A DNA stretch of 64,000 nucleotides, from positions 413,503-477,502 of the forward strand of contig NZ_REFV01000001.1 of NCBI RefSeq assembly GCF_003688895.1, given 5' to 3'. Both the position numbers and the translations under genes were made by a program. Source of the stretch: Dokdonia sinensis. Lineage in GTDB: Bacteria; Bacteroidota; Bacteroidia; Flavobacteriales; Flavobacteriaceae. The notes under the pieces were generated by a model, which worked only from the letters and a program-made list of their open reading frames with translations, was not told the DNA's origin and made no database searches. Positions 26,210 to 35,081 of the stretch are shown here, one piece after another; positions within the stretch are counted from its first letter, which is position 1; every line of letters starts with the position of its first letter.

Positions 26210-27658
26210 TTAGTTTTTCTCCTTCCCCTTCTTTTTATCTGCTTTTTGGGTGGCGCGGTAGTCTTTCCACATATTCATTTTTTCGGGGACGAGGTATTCT
26301 TTTTTAAAGTTCTTTAGCTTTCGCGAAAGCGTCTCCACCTTCTCCGGCATCTGCATCGCAAGGTCATTTTCCTCACCTACATCCTCTTTAAGATTGTAAA
26401 GCTCCATTTTTTTGGTTTCATTATAGACCACTAATTTATAATCGCCATCACGTACCACAGACATTTTTGCATCTCCCGTAGAATGCGGGCGAGCTTTTCT
26501 AGAATGCCAGAAAACAGTGCGGTCATCCCAAGATTCTTTACCTTTTAGAACTGGCTCCATACTCATCCCGTCTATACCTTCGACTTTTTGATCTAACGCC
26601 AAATCTAATAGCGTAGGAAAAATATCCATCCCAACAACAATCGATTTGTCATCTACTTTTGGCTCAATTTCTTTTTCCCACTTTATAAAAAATGGAACAC
26701 GTATTCCGCCTTCGTACAACCAACCTTTCCCTGCTTTAAGAGGAAGATTAGAGGTTGCAAGTTGGCGCTCGCCTTTATGACCGTCATTTGAGAGACCACC
26801 GTGGTCGCTGGTAAAAATGATGATGGTGTTCTTGTCTATATTCAAGTCTTTAAGCGTTTGCAGAAGCTTTCCTACATTTTCATCTACATTCTCCACCATT
26901 CCTGCATAATCCGCATCATCTTGGTGCATCTTACGACGGCCCGCTCCTTCTTTGATAAATGCTGGGCCTTCAAATTTCATTCCCTTGAGTTGCTCTTCAT
27001 TACGGGCTTTGTCTTCGACTTTCGCCTCGAGCGGTGTGTGTACCGAGTAATATGCAAGTACGGCTAGGAAAGGCTTGTTAGATTCATTTTCCTTTATAAA
27101 ACGGATGGTCTCATCTGTCATCATATCGCTGATGTAATCTCCTTCTTTACCGTCTTCTTCAACGTTGGGCACATTGTACTTCGCAGGTTTACCATTTCGT
27201 TGCGTGTTGAAAGGATAATAGCGTTGTCCCACTCCACCGGCTTCGCCAGAAGCGTAGGTGTGCTTATAACCAAATTTATCTGGAGCACTCTTACCTTTTC
27301 CTAAATGCCATTTGCCAACAAAAGAAGTGTTGTAACCTGCTTCGTTAAATTGCTTGACAAAATTCTTATCATCCTCTATTCCACCTAGAAATCCCTTATC
27401 CTCATTAACAGGATATGTTCCTGTCATTAGGCCGTAACGAGAGGGCGTACATCTTGGGTAGCTCGAATAGCCATTTGTAAACTGAACGGATGTTTTAGCG
27501 AGTCCGTCTATGTTTGGAGTTTCATACAACTGAGAACCAGTAATACTCAAGTCGTGGTAACCTAGGTCGTCTGTAATTACGACAAGAATATTTGGTTTGT
27601 CCTGAGCGAACATTGCCGTAGTGGCAATGAGAAAAAAAAGGGAGAATATGTTTTTCAT
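26210..27658 (-). CDS. S1-type sulfatase, exported, paralogue of the gene at 24377
   Basis: The start is set at MKNIFSLFFLIATTAMFAQ (27658); an open frame runs eight codons further upstream but begins with TTG and lacks a signal. The 482-residue protein has ITDDLGYHDLSITGS, C70-T-P-S-R, GKWHLGKGK, FTSDHGGLSNDGHKGERQLATSNLPLKAGKGWLYEGGI and FWHSRKARPHSTGD. The match with the neighbouring sulfatase runs over the full length, and both carry a repeat-derived TLSRKL at the same C-terminal place. Here a signal peptidase I site replaces the lipobox, so the two would occupy different places in the envelope. The tail is strongly basic (KADKKKGKEKN). Confidence 0.92.
   Translation of the reverse strand: MKNIFSLFFLIATTAMFAQDKPNILVVITDDLGYHDLSITGSQLYETPNIDGLAKTSVQFTNGYSSYPRCTPSRYGLMTGTYPVNEDKGFLGGIEDDKNFVKQFNEAGYNTSFVGKWHLGKGKSAPDKFGYKHTYASGEAGGVGQRYYPFNTQRNGKPAKYNVPNVEEDGKEGDYISDMMTDETIRFIKENESNKPFLAVLAYYSVHTPLEAKVEDKARNEEQLKGMKFEGPAFIKEGAGRRKMHQDDADYAGMVENVDENVGKLLQTLKDLNIDKNTIIIFTSDHGGLSNDGHKGERQLATSNLPLKAGKGWLYEGGIRVPFFIKWEKEIEPKVDDKSIVVGMDIFPTLLDLALDQKVEGIDGMSMEPVLKGKESWDDRTVFWHSRKARPHSTGDAKMSVVRDGDYKLVVYNETKKMELYNLKEDVGEENDLAMQMPEKVETLSRKLKNFKKEYLVPEKMNMWKDYRATQKADKKKGKEKN
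26317..26330. repeat. GCTTTCGCGAAAGC palindrome in the C-terminal part of a sulfatase gene
   Basis: Perfect core, read as TLSRKL. Aligned position matches the copy at 24403 in the paralogue. Confidence 0.95.
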
Positions 27659-27796
27659 TAATTTCTTGATTACGTTTTTCAAAATGAATTACTGCATTAA
27701 TAAATGTCTTAGACTTTCATTTTACAGATACGTTTAAGTCACGTTTTGTGCCAAAAGAGGATAGGATTTGATTTCTATATCCTTTTCAATTTTTTA

Positions 27797-29410
27797 CTAT
27801 TGATTTGCCTGTTTATTCACAAGCTCATTTTTAAGCTTTGCTTTTAATTCTGCTCGTATTTTCGCGTAAGCGGGATCTTTTGCAAAATTTTTCGTCTCAA
27901 GTGGATCATTTTTGTAATCGTACAATTCGTATCCAACTATATTTGATTCCTTGTAGTTATCAAAACTGCGGTACTCATTATCGTGCCACTCCGTATAGCG
28001 GTATTGTGTCGTACGGACCGCATACCCCATACGCTTCTGACGGCGATACTGGTGGAAGGCGTAATCTTGGTCAAGGTTTGTGTTTGGGTCATTATCTAGC
28101 ACAGGAACTAAAGATTTTCCATCTGTTTGAGGGGATTGCTTTACGTTTGCCAACTCAAAAACGGTCGGAAACAAGTCCAATAATTCTACGGGAGCATCGT
28201 CTTTTTTGTTTTTTGCAACACCAGGCCCGGCAAACATAAACGGGATGCGGGTAGCCTGTTCAAAATTAGAATGCTTACACCACTCCGTATGATCGCCTAA
28301 GTGAAAACCGTGATCTCCCCAAAGTACGATTACCGTATCCTCTGTTATGCCTCTGCGGTCTATATCATCTAGTAAAATTCCCAACTGAGCATCGATGTAA
28401 GAGATACACGCCATATAGCCGTGGATGAGTTCGCGTTGTTTTGCCTCAGGCAATTTATCACCTACACGCAGATCGTTATCAATATCTGAGAATGCTCGTA
28501 ACTCGCCGAAAGAATGATACGCAAATTTAGGCGTACCATCTGCCGTTTGTTGGAACGGGGCAAGATCTATCTTATCACGATCGTATAAGTCCCAATATTT
28601 CTTAGGCGCAACAAATGGTAAATGCGGTTTTTGATACCCTACGCCAAGGAACCAAGGCTTACCGCTAGCTTCTAATTTGTCTAATTTTTTCAGCGCTTCA
28701 ACCGTGTAAAGTCCGTCTTGATATGCCGTATCAGAAACGTCGCCCGCTTCTGTACTGGGCTTAAATTTTTTAAATGCGTAACTACGTTTTTTGCCGTTTT
28801 TCTTAATACCTTTTTTCTCGGCTTCAGCGAGGAGTGCATCAAATTTTGCTTTGTTCTCTGGAGTTTGGTAATAGCTGAACGCTGGCTCACCGTATTTTGG
28901 GTCATAGTTGTCTGGCAAGGTATGCGGCATAGACCACGACTTCCCATCGTGTCCTGGTGCAGACGACCCTTTGTGATAAATTTTCCCTACCGCTGTGGTT
29001 TCATATCCTTGTTCGATAAGGTGCTCTGGCATTGACTTTAGTTGGGGTGCGCTTTCGCGAAAATCTGTATGCAAGTCCCACACCTTAGTACGATCTGGAA
29101 CTGTTCCCGTCATCACACTCGCTCTAGATGGCCCGCAAACGGCATATTGAACGTGAGCGTTTGTAAAGGTTACTCCCATTTTTGCCAGTCGGTCAAAGTT
29201 TGGGGTTTTCATTTGTTTCTCACCATAATTAGAAAGCAAGGGCTTCAAGTCATCTATGGCCAAGAAGAGGATGTTTTTTTGGTCTCCGCTAACTTCAACT
29301 TGGCTCTGTGGGCGGTTTTCATTTTGCGGATTTGGACCAGCCTTTTGAGCATTGCAACTGCTCATCAGCAATGTGATGGCTAGGGTTGCTATGTAGGATA
29401 TGTTTTTCAT
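27797..29410 (-). CDS. S1-type sulfatase (iduronate-2-sulfatase-like), lipoprotein
   Basis: A 537-residue sulfatase with lipoprotein signal (ATLAITLLMSSC, Cys 19) and a low-complexity linker. LFLAIDDLKPLLSNYGE supplies the metal aspartates, C92-G-P-S-R is the maturation motif, and TVPDRTKVWDLHTDFRE, VGKIYHKGSS, GVGYQKPHLPFVAPKKYWDLY and LWGDHGFHLGDHTEWCKHSNFE are strongly reminiscent of the iduronate-2-sulfatase group. The FRES after the substrate loop comes from a one-armed palindrome copy. Target position on the glycan cannot be read from sequence. It lies 53 bp downstream of the next sulfatase. Confidence 0.92.
   Translation of the reverse strand: MKNISYIATLAITLLMSSCNAQKAGPNPQNENRPQSQVEVSGDQKNILFLAIDDLKPLLSNYGEKQMKTPNFDRLAKMGVTFTNAHVQYAVCGPSRASVMTGTVPDRTKVWDLHTDFRESAPQLKSMPEHLIEQGYETTAVGKIYHKGSSAPGHDGKSWSMPHTLPDNYDPKYGEPAFSYYQTPENKAKFDALLAEAEKKGIKKNGKKRSYAFKKFKPSTEAGDVSDTAYQDGLYTVEALKKLDKLEASGKPWFLGVGYQKPHLPFVAPKKYWDLYDRDKIDLAPFQQTADGTPKFAYHSFGELRAFSDIDNDLRVGDKLPEAKQRELIHGYMACISYIDAQLGILLDDIDRRGITEDTVIVLWGDHGFHLGDHTEWCKHSNFEQATRIPFMFAGPGVAKNKKDDAPVELLDLFPTVFELANVKQSPQTDGKSLVPVLDNDPNTNLDQDYAFHQYRRQKRMGYAVRTTQYRYTEWHDNEYRSFDNYKESNIVGYELYDYKNDPLETKNFAKDPAYAKIRAELKAKLKNELVNKQANQ
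27859..27872. repeat. decayed palindrome copy near the 3' end of a sulfatase gene
   Basis: TTTTCGCGTAAGCG keeps the CGCG centre and right GCG with two changes. Read as DPAYAKI. Confidence 0.45.
29050..29062. repeat. one-armed palindrome copy inside sulfatase gene
   Basis: CGCTTTCGCGAAA with intact left arm, read as DFRES. Confidence 0.8.
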
Positions 29411-29463
29411 TTGTTTTTGTTTTCGCGGTACGCTAAAGACGTACTATTCTAAAAGCGAGTAAA

Positions 29464-31131
29464 TTATTTCCCTTTTTCCTTATCATTCCCACCAGTCAAT
29501 ACATCTTGCACACTGGTCTCATCATCTTTTTTATCTACAATCGAGCCAAAATCTGTGTCCGTGATTTTACGGAAGTCGGCTAGGGATTTGTTGTTTTCGT
29601 ATTTAATCATCAAGTTCTTAAGTTGCTTTTTCAAATCTGTAACAACTGTGGCGTAGGCAGGATCGTTTATAATGTTGTTCATCTGCTCTGGGTCTTTTTC
29701 TAGGTCGTATAATTCCCAAACATCGATGTTATAATAAAAATGAGCTAGCGTGTACTTTTGGGTACGGATGCCGTAGTGCGGTTGTACGTGATGCCAGTAG
29801 GGCCACTCATAATAGTGATAATACATCCCCTGTTCCCAGTCTGCTGGCGTATTTCCTTTTAAAATAGGCTCAAAACTTTTACCGTGCATATCTTGATCTG
29901 TCTCAATATCTGCAAGGTCAAGGAGTGTTGGTGCAAAATCTATGTTTGTGATGATATCTTCATTCTGCGTTCCTGGTTTTACAACGCCCGGATATTTTAA
30001 AATAAATGGCATACGGATAGACTCCTCATAAATGAAACGCTTATCAAAAAATCCGTGGTCTCCTAGATAAAAACCTTGGTCTGAGGTTAAAACGATAATC
30101 GTATTATCGGCAAGGTTATTATCGTCAAGATATTTCAACACACGCCCGATGTTGTCATCTACAGACTTTACACAGGCGAGGTAATCTTTGATGTAGGTCT
30201 GGTATCTCCATTTTCTACCTTCTTCTGCCGTCATTCCTTCTGGCTGAACGATTTCTCCTTTTTTTGCACCATAAAATGCCCATTGGATTTTTTCTTTCCC
30301 TTTGAGGTTTTCTGGCTCTTTGTATTTCATATCACGACGAGAGAAATACTCCATCGTCATTTCTGTATCGCCAGCTGTGAGTTCGCGCCCCTTGTAATCA
30401 TCATTAAATGTAGATGGATACGGCATCTCAATATCTTCCCAAAGATCTTCATACTTCGTATCTGGTTGCCACGGGCGGTGCGGTGCTTTGTACTGCAATA
30501 CCATCATAAAAGGTGCATCTTGCTTGCGTCCTTCCTGCAACCATTGCATCGCAAAGTCCGTAGAAAGATTCGTTGAATAGCCTTCTTCCTTAACATCCTT
30601 CCCATTTTCATTAAAAGTTGGATTCCAATAATGGCCTTGCTGTCCTGCGCTGTTGTGATATTTAAAAGTGTCAAAACCCGCTGGCTCTGTTCCTAAATGC
30701 CATTTACCAAAAAGCGAAGTCTGATACCCATTTTTCTGAAACTCTTGCGGGAACGTCCATTGACTACGGTCAAATTTTCCTCCACTCTCATTCTTATAAT
30801 AACCGTTGCGATTGCTGTAATTACCCGTAAGTATCGCTGCGCGACTTGGCCCACAGATCGCATTAGTACATAGTACATCCTGAAAGAGCATTCCTTCAGA
30901 CGCAATACGATCGATGTTTGGTGTAGGTGCAATGTCTTTGTAGATTCCGCCGTAGGCACTTATCGCTTGCGTAGTAAGGTCATCTGCCATAATGTAGATG
31001 ATGTTTGGACGTTCTTTCGTAGCCGTGTTTGTAGCCATTGCTACATCTTGAGACTTTTCTTTGCAACTTACTGCCATCAATGCAAGCACTACAAGACTTA
31101 CTCTAAAAACTATGTTTTTCATCCCGTTCAT
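29464..31131 (-). CDS. S1-type sulfatase (glucosamine-6-sulfatase-like), lipoprotein
   Basis: A 555-residue sulfatase with lipoprotein signal (VSLVVLALMAVSC, Cys 23); the Met at residue 4 is an equally good start. YIMADDLTTQAISAYGG, C93-G-P-S-R, TGNYSNRNGYYKNE, FGKWHLGTEP, KAPHRPWQP and LTSDQGFYLGDHGFFDKRFIYEESIRMP are visible. The SNRNG and DQGFYLGDHGFFDKR segments resemble the N-acetylglucosamine-6-sulfatase-like group. It follows the GH3 gene by one base, so it belongs to the SusCD transcription unit. No palindrome-derived peptide was noted in this sulfatase. Confidence 0.92.
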   Translation of the reverse strand: MNGMKNIVFRVSLVVLALMAVSCKEKSQDVAMATNTATKERPNIIYIMADDLTTQAISAYGGIYKDIAPTPNIDRIASEGMLFQDVLCTNAICGPSRAAILTGNYSNRNGYYKNESGGKFDRSQWTFPQEFQKNGYQTSLFGKWHLGTEPAGFDTFKYHNSAGQQGHYWNPTFNENGKDVKEEGYSTNLSTDFAMQWLQEGRKQDAPFMMVLQYKAPHRPWQPDTKYEDLWEDIEMPYPSTFNDDYKGRELTAGDTEMTMEYFSRRDMKYKEPENLKGKEKIQWAFYGAKKGEIVQPEGMTAEEGRKWRYQTYIKDYLACVKSVDDNIGRVLKYLDDNNLADNTIIVLTSDQGFYLGDHGFFDKRFIYEESIRMPFILKYPGVVKPGTQNEDIITNIDFAPTLLDLADIETDQDMHGKSFEPILKGNTPADWEQGMYYHYYEWPYWHHVQPHYGIRTQKYTLAHFYYNIDVWELYDLEKDPEQMNNIINDPAYATVVTDLKKQLKNLMIKYENNKSLADFRKITDTDFGSIVDKKDDETSVQDVLTGGNDKEKGK

Positions 31132-31132
31132 A

Positions 31133-33514
31133 TTATTCGGCTATTTGTAAATGTTTTGTTGCAGTAAGGGTTGTTTCCTGCAATGATTTTTTATGGGAAG
31201 AATTACCAGTCATAATGGTAAAATCTCCTTCTTCTATCACGAAGTTGTAATCCTTATCGTAAAAGGCGAGGCTTTCTCCAGTGAGTTTGAGCTCGACAGT
31301 TTTAGTTTCGCCTGCTTTTAAACTCACACGCTTATAAGCCTTTAATTCTTTTACAGGTCTCGTAAATGAGCTTACTTTATCGCGTATATATAATTGAACA
31401 ACTTCGTCGCCATCCATTTTTCCTTTATTTGTAACATCTACAGAAACAGTAATTATGTCACTCGCGTTGTCAAAAGTTAACTTAGACAAGCGTGGCGCAC
31501 TCATTTCAAATGTGGTGTAGCTCAAGCCAAATCCAAAAGGATGCAATGGCACTTTTTTCTCTGTATTGTACTTATGAATGTAGGTCGTGGGCTTGTGGTT
31601 ATACACCATCTGTAATTGTCCCACAGAACGAGGAATGGTTACAGGCAACTTACCCGAAGGATTTACTTCGCCGAAGATAATTTCGGCAGTCGCTTGTCCT
31701 CCGAAGCTTCCTGGCTCCCAGGTGTTGAGTACGGCTTTTGCACGTTTTTCTAATGTAGGCTCTGCGATGGGGCTACCGCTTACGTAGACTACGATTACGG
31801 GTTTTCCTAGATTAAGTATCTGATTTGCTAATTTCATCTGCTTCCCAGATAAAGCTAACGTCGCTCTGTCTACATTTTCGCCAGTAGTTTTATTTTTCCA
31901 ATCGTGACGGAAGGAATTTTCTCCTAAAACTAGGATAGTAATATCTGCCTCAGTCGCTTTTTCGACAGCGGTTTTGATATCGTTGTCTTTCATCTTTTTT
32001 GAGCGGTCGCCAGAGTCAAAATAAGTAACATCATAGCCGTATTTTTCGCCCACTTTCTTGATGCCCTCGTACATCGTCACCACGTTTTCTTCGGGTTGTG
32101 GGGAAGCCCAATCTCCTAAAATGGTCTGGTTATTTGCATTAGGTCCTGTGATGAAGATTTTTTTGTTTTTGGTTACCTCGGCTCCGCTCGGTACAAGTTT
32201 CGCCAAAGGAAGTATCCCGTTATTCTTCTGCAATACGATGGCCTGTCGAGCTTGCTCAAGGGCTGTTTTTTGGTGCGCTTTCGCGAAAGCGGTCTCCTTC
32301 TGCTCCTCAAGGTCTATGAAAGGATTTTCAAAAAGGCCGAGTTTAAACTTGGTGGTAAGAATCTTTTCGCAGGCATAATTTACACGTGCCTCATCCAATT
32401 TTCCTTCCTTCACCAAAGCGACGATATACTCGTCAAATTTTGGTCCGTGCATATGCATATCCAGTCCAGCTCTCACCGAAAATAAAGAAGCCTCTTTAAA
32501 ATCGCGCGCCACGTGATGCCAGTTTGCAATACGGGAAACGTCGTTCCAGTCGCTCACAAAAAAACCATCAAAGCCCCAGCGATCGCGCATCACGTCGTTC
32601 ATCATATACTCATCCATATGTGCCGGCACTCCTGCCACTTCATTATGAGCTGCCATTATGGAATAAACGTTTGCCTCACGTACCGCACGGCGGTATGGAG
32701 GTAAAAACATTTCAAAAAGGGTGCGCTTAGAAACATCTGTAGGCGAAGAATTGATCCCATTTACGGACTGACTTCCAGCAATTAAATGTTTAGCACAAGC
32801 GATCACATTATCAGGTCCAAAATCGTCCGACTGTAAGCCTTTAATCGTGGCGATACCCATATTTCCTACGAGGTAAGGATCTTCACCAAAAGTTTCGCCC
32901 GTGCGACCCCACCTAGGGTCACGCAGGACGTCAATATTAGGGGTAAAAGACCAGTGGGAACCTGTTGCACGCATTTCGGCAGCGGTTTCCTGGCTTGATA
33001 ATTCGATGAGGGCGTCGTTCCAAGTAGCCGCTTGTGTAATGGGGGACGGATAAATGGTAGCGCCCTCATATAAACCGTTACCGTGTATGGCGTCTATACC
33101 AATGAGTAATGGAATTTTTAAGGGAGATTGTTGTGCTAGTTTTTGAAGTTCATTTGCTTCTTCTGGAGTTACTACGTGTAAGAACGAGCCTATTTTACCT
33201 TCAGTGGTGAGTTTTGCAATATCATCACTACGCAAACCTGGGTAAAAACCTAGTGCGTCATTTTTGGCAAGTTCTTCAGGTTTAATCTTAGCTTCGGCAG
33301 CTTTCATATGCTCGAGACCAACGTATTGGCACATTTGCCATACTTTGTCCTCGAGGGTCATACGAGACATCAAATCCTTTACTCGATCTTCCACTTTCGC
33401 GGAAGCGTTCATATATAAAGGTTTTTTAGGATCTGTATCTGCAGTTTTAAATGCAGAAATAATCAATACTAAAGTGAGGAGACTTGCTCGTAAAATTATC
33501 TTTTTCTTAGTCAT
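31133..33514 (-). CDS. GH3 beta-glycosidase
   Basis: A 793-residue GH3 enzyme (beta-glucosidase/beta-xylosidase type) with a hydrophobic signal segment (IILRASLLTLVLIISAF). The TIM-barrel domain (about 40-395) contains GIDAIHGNGLYEGATIYP, WTPNIDV-like FTPNIDVLRDPRWGRTGETFGEDP, CAKHLIAGS and nucleophile D322 in FFVSDW. The alpha/beta sandwich (about 415-645) is followed by a fibronectin III-like C-terminal domain (about 690-785, FGFGLSYTTFE...GDEVVQLYIRD). It would release terminal beta-linked sugars from oligosaccharides in the periplasm. AFAKA (about 409-413) in the linker between the two main domains is repeat-derived. It lies 16 bp after susD. Confidence 0.93.
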   Translation of the reverse strand: MTKKKIILRASLLTLVLIISAFKTADTDPKKPLYMNASAKVEDRVKDLMSRMTLEDKVWQMCQYVGLEHMKAAEAKIKPEELAKNDALGFYPGLRSDDIAKLTTEGKIGSFLHVVTPEEANELQKLAQQSPLKIPLLIGIDAIHGNGLYEGATIYPSPITQAATWNDALIELSSQETAAEMRATGSHWSFTPNIDVLRDPRWGRTGETFGEDPYLVGNMGIATIKGLQSDDFGPDNVIACAKHLIAGSQSVNGINSSPTDVSKRTLFEMFLPPYRRAVREANVYSIMAAHNEVAGVPAHMDEYMMNDVMRDRWGFDGFFVSDWNDVSRIANWHHVARDFKEASLFSVRAGLDMHMHGPKFDEYIVALVKEGKLDEARVNYACEKILTTKFKLGLFENPFIDLEEQKETAFAKAHQKTALEQARQAIVLQKNNGILPLAKLVPSGAEVTKNKKIFITGPNANNQTILGDWASPQPEENVVTMYEGIKKVGEKYGYDVTYFDSGDRSKKMKDNDIKTAVEKATEADITILVLGENSFRHDWKNKTTGENVDRATLALSGKQMKLANQILNLGKPVIVVYVSGSPIAEPTLEKRAKAVLNTWEPGSFGGQATAEIIFGEVNPSGKLPVTIPRSVGQLQMVYNHKPTTYIHKYNTEKKVPLHPFGFGLSYTTFEMSAPRLSKLTFDNASDIITVSVDVTNKGKMDGDEVVQLYIRDKVSSFTRPVKELKAYKRVSLKAGETKTVELKLTGESLAFYDKDYNFVIEEGDFTIMTGNSSHKKSLQETTLTATKHLQIAE
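32276..32291. repeat. GCTTTCGCGAAAGC palindrome in the interdomain linker of the GH3 gene
   Basis: A 16-bp perfect palindrome read as AFAKA between the barrel and the sandwich domain. Confidence 0.95.
33394..33407. repeat. decayed palindrome copy near the 5' end of the GH3 gene
   Basis: CTTTCGCGGAAGCG, with A to G in the right arm. Read as NASAKV just after the signal peptide. Confidence 0.55.
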
Positions 33515-33529
33515 AGCGGTGCTTAAGAA

Positions 33530-35071
33530 TTAGTACCCAGGGTTTTGATCTGCTGGGGTGATTGCCTGATTTCCTGATATCTCGTTAGATGGAATAGGGA
33601 GCAACATATTCTTTACACTCACAGGGTAAACAAAATCAGTATTCTCATCAAATGTAGGATGGGTATTGTGCGGTGTCACCACTTCGTCAAGGAAATACTG
33701 ATACCCACGTCTTCTCGTATCAAACCAGATATGACCTTCGGCTAATAATTCGTACTGTCGCTCTCTTAAAATTCGTGTGCGGAATTCATCTTGATCCATT
33801 CCTGCAAAATCCTGAGGTTCTGTGACCTCCCCTTCCTCAGTAGTACGCGCACGTGCAAGTACTTCATTCACATACTGATATGCATTTGCAGGGCCGTTGA
33901 GTTCGTTTTCAATTTCGGCAAGCATTAAGAGTAGATCTGCATAACGGAATTTTATGAAGTTACGATTTGTAGTTGTTCCATTAAAATTAGGGTCGAAATA
34001 CTTGCGTATCACGGCATAACCGTCGTTTCCAGAAGTACGCTCTGGATAAATTGTTCTTTCTGATCCGTTATTTTGTTCATAGGAGCCAAAAACAAAAGTC
34101 CCTTCAATACGAGGGTCTTCTGGGTACTGATTAACGTGCTGGTCGAACGTTTCTTTATTAGGACGAATACGTCCAAATGTTACTGTATTATCAGGAGTGA
34201 AAACACTGTTTCTAGGCGTATAAAAACGTATTACATCAGAGTTGCGCAATGCACCGTTCTGGCCGTACTGAAGTTCAAAAATTGATTCTTCTGAGTTTTC
34301 ATTTGACAAGTCAAAAATCTCTGCGTAGGTTGCATTAAGACTGTAGCGACCTATAACTTTAAGTGCTTCATTTTTTGCATTTTGCCAAAACGCGGGATTA
34401 CCATTATCTTCTCCAGCCATTTGCATATAAACTTTGGCTAAATATGCGTTTGCCGCATATTTTACCGGACGTCCTTCTAGGTATTCACCAAAATCTGGTA
34501 GTGTTGCAGCGGCTTTTTCAAAGTCCGAAATTATTTGTGCGTAAACTTCTGATTTAGGAGCACGTGCAACATGCAGTGTCTCATTTGTAGAAGGTTCTAA
34601 TCGTAGTGGAACTTCTCCAAACCAACGCACTAAATCAAAATATGTAACCGCTCTTATAAAATATGCTTGAGCTAGTGCCGTCTCCCTGTTTTCTAATGCA
34701 ACGTCTGTGTTTTCTAAATTGAGAATGATCCCGTTTGCAATATTAACCGTAGTATACATCTGGGGCCATAAACGTGTTATCCAAGTATTTACAGGAGAAC
34801 AGTTAAGACTAGTCGCATCTTCACTAGCTCCTTGATTAGAAAAGAACTTCCCCGAGATGGGCATAATGAGGCCGTGCATTGAGGAACCGTGATAGCCTGG
34901 ATCTGCCATACTCTGGTACAGTCCGTTTATTACAGATTCTACTCCTTGCTCCGTACTATAAATTTGTTCCTCGCTAAAAAATGTTTCTGGCGATTCATCT
35001 AGAGCATCTTCACAACTAAAAGAAGAAAATAATGCAGTAAGCGCTGCAAATGCAATGATATATTTTTTCAT
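33530..35071 (-). CDS. SusD/RagB-family glycan-binding lipoprotein
   Basis: A 513-residue SusD-like protein: lipoprotein signal (IIAFAALTALFSSFSC, Cys about 20), EDALDESPETFFSEEQIYST, tetratricopeptide-like helices (AYFIRAVTYFDLVRWFGEVPL; YLAKVYMQMAGE) and the typical end KNMLLPIPSNEISGNQAITPADQNPGY. On the cell surface it caps the SusC transporter and captures oligosaccharide. It lies 11 bp after the susC gene and 16 bp before the GH3 gene. The binding site residues that would name the glycan cannot be picked out by eye. Confidence 0.95.
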   Translation of the reverse strand: MKKYIIAFAALTALFSSFSCEDALDESPETFFSEEQIYSTEQGVESVINGLYQSMADPGYHGSSMHGLIMPISGKFFSNQGASEDATSLNCSPVNTWITRLWPQMYTTVNIANGIILNLENTDVALENRETALAQAYFIRAVTYFDLVRWFGEVPLRLEPSTNETLHVARAPKSEVYAQIISDFEKAAATLPDFGEYLEGRPVKYAANAYLAKVYMQMAGEDNGNPAFWQNAKNEALKVIGRYSLNATYAEIFDLSNENSEESIFELQYGQNGALRNSDVIRFYTPRNSVFTPDNTVTFGRIRPNKETFDQHVNQYPEDPRIEGTFVFGSYEQNNGSERTIYPERTSGNDGYAVIRKYFDPNFNGTTTNRNFIKFRYADLLLMLAEIENELNGPANAYQYVNEVLARARTTEEGEVTEPQDFAGMDQDEFRTRILRERQYELLAEGHIWFDTRRRGYQYFLDEVVTPHNTHPTFDENTDFVYPVSVKNMLLPIPSNEISGNQAITPADQNPGY

Positions 35072-35081
35072 AATAATTAGA

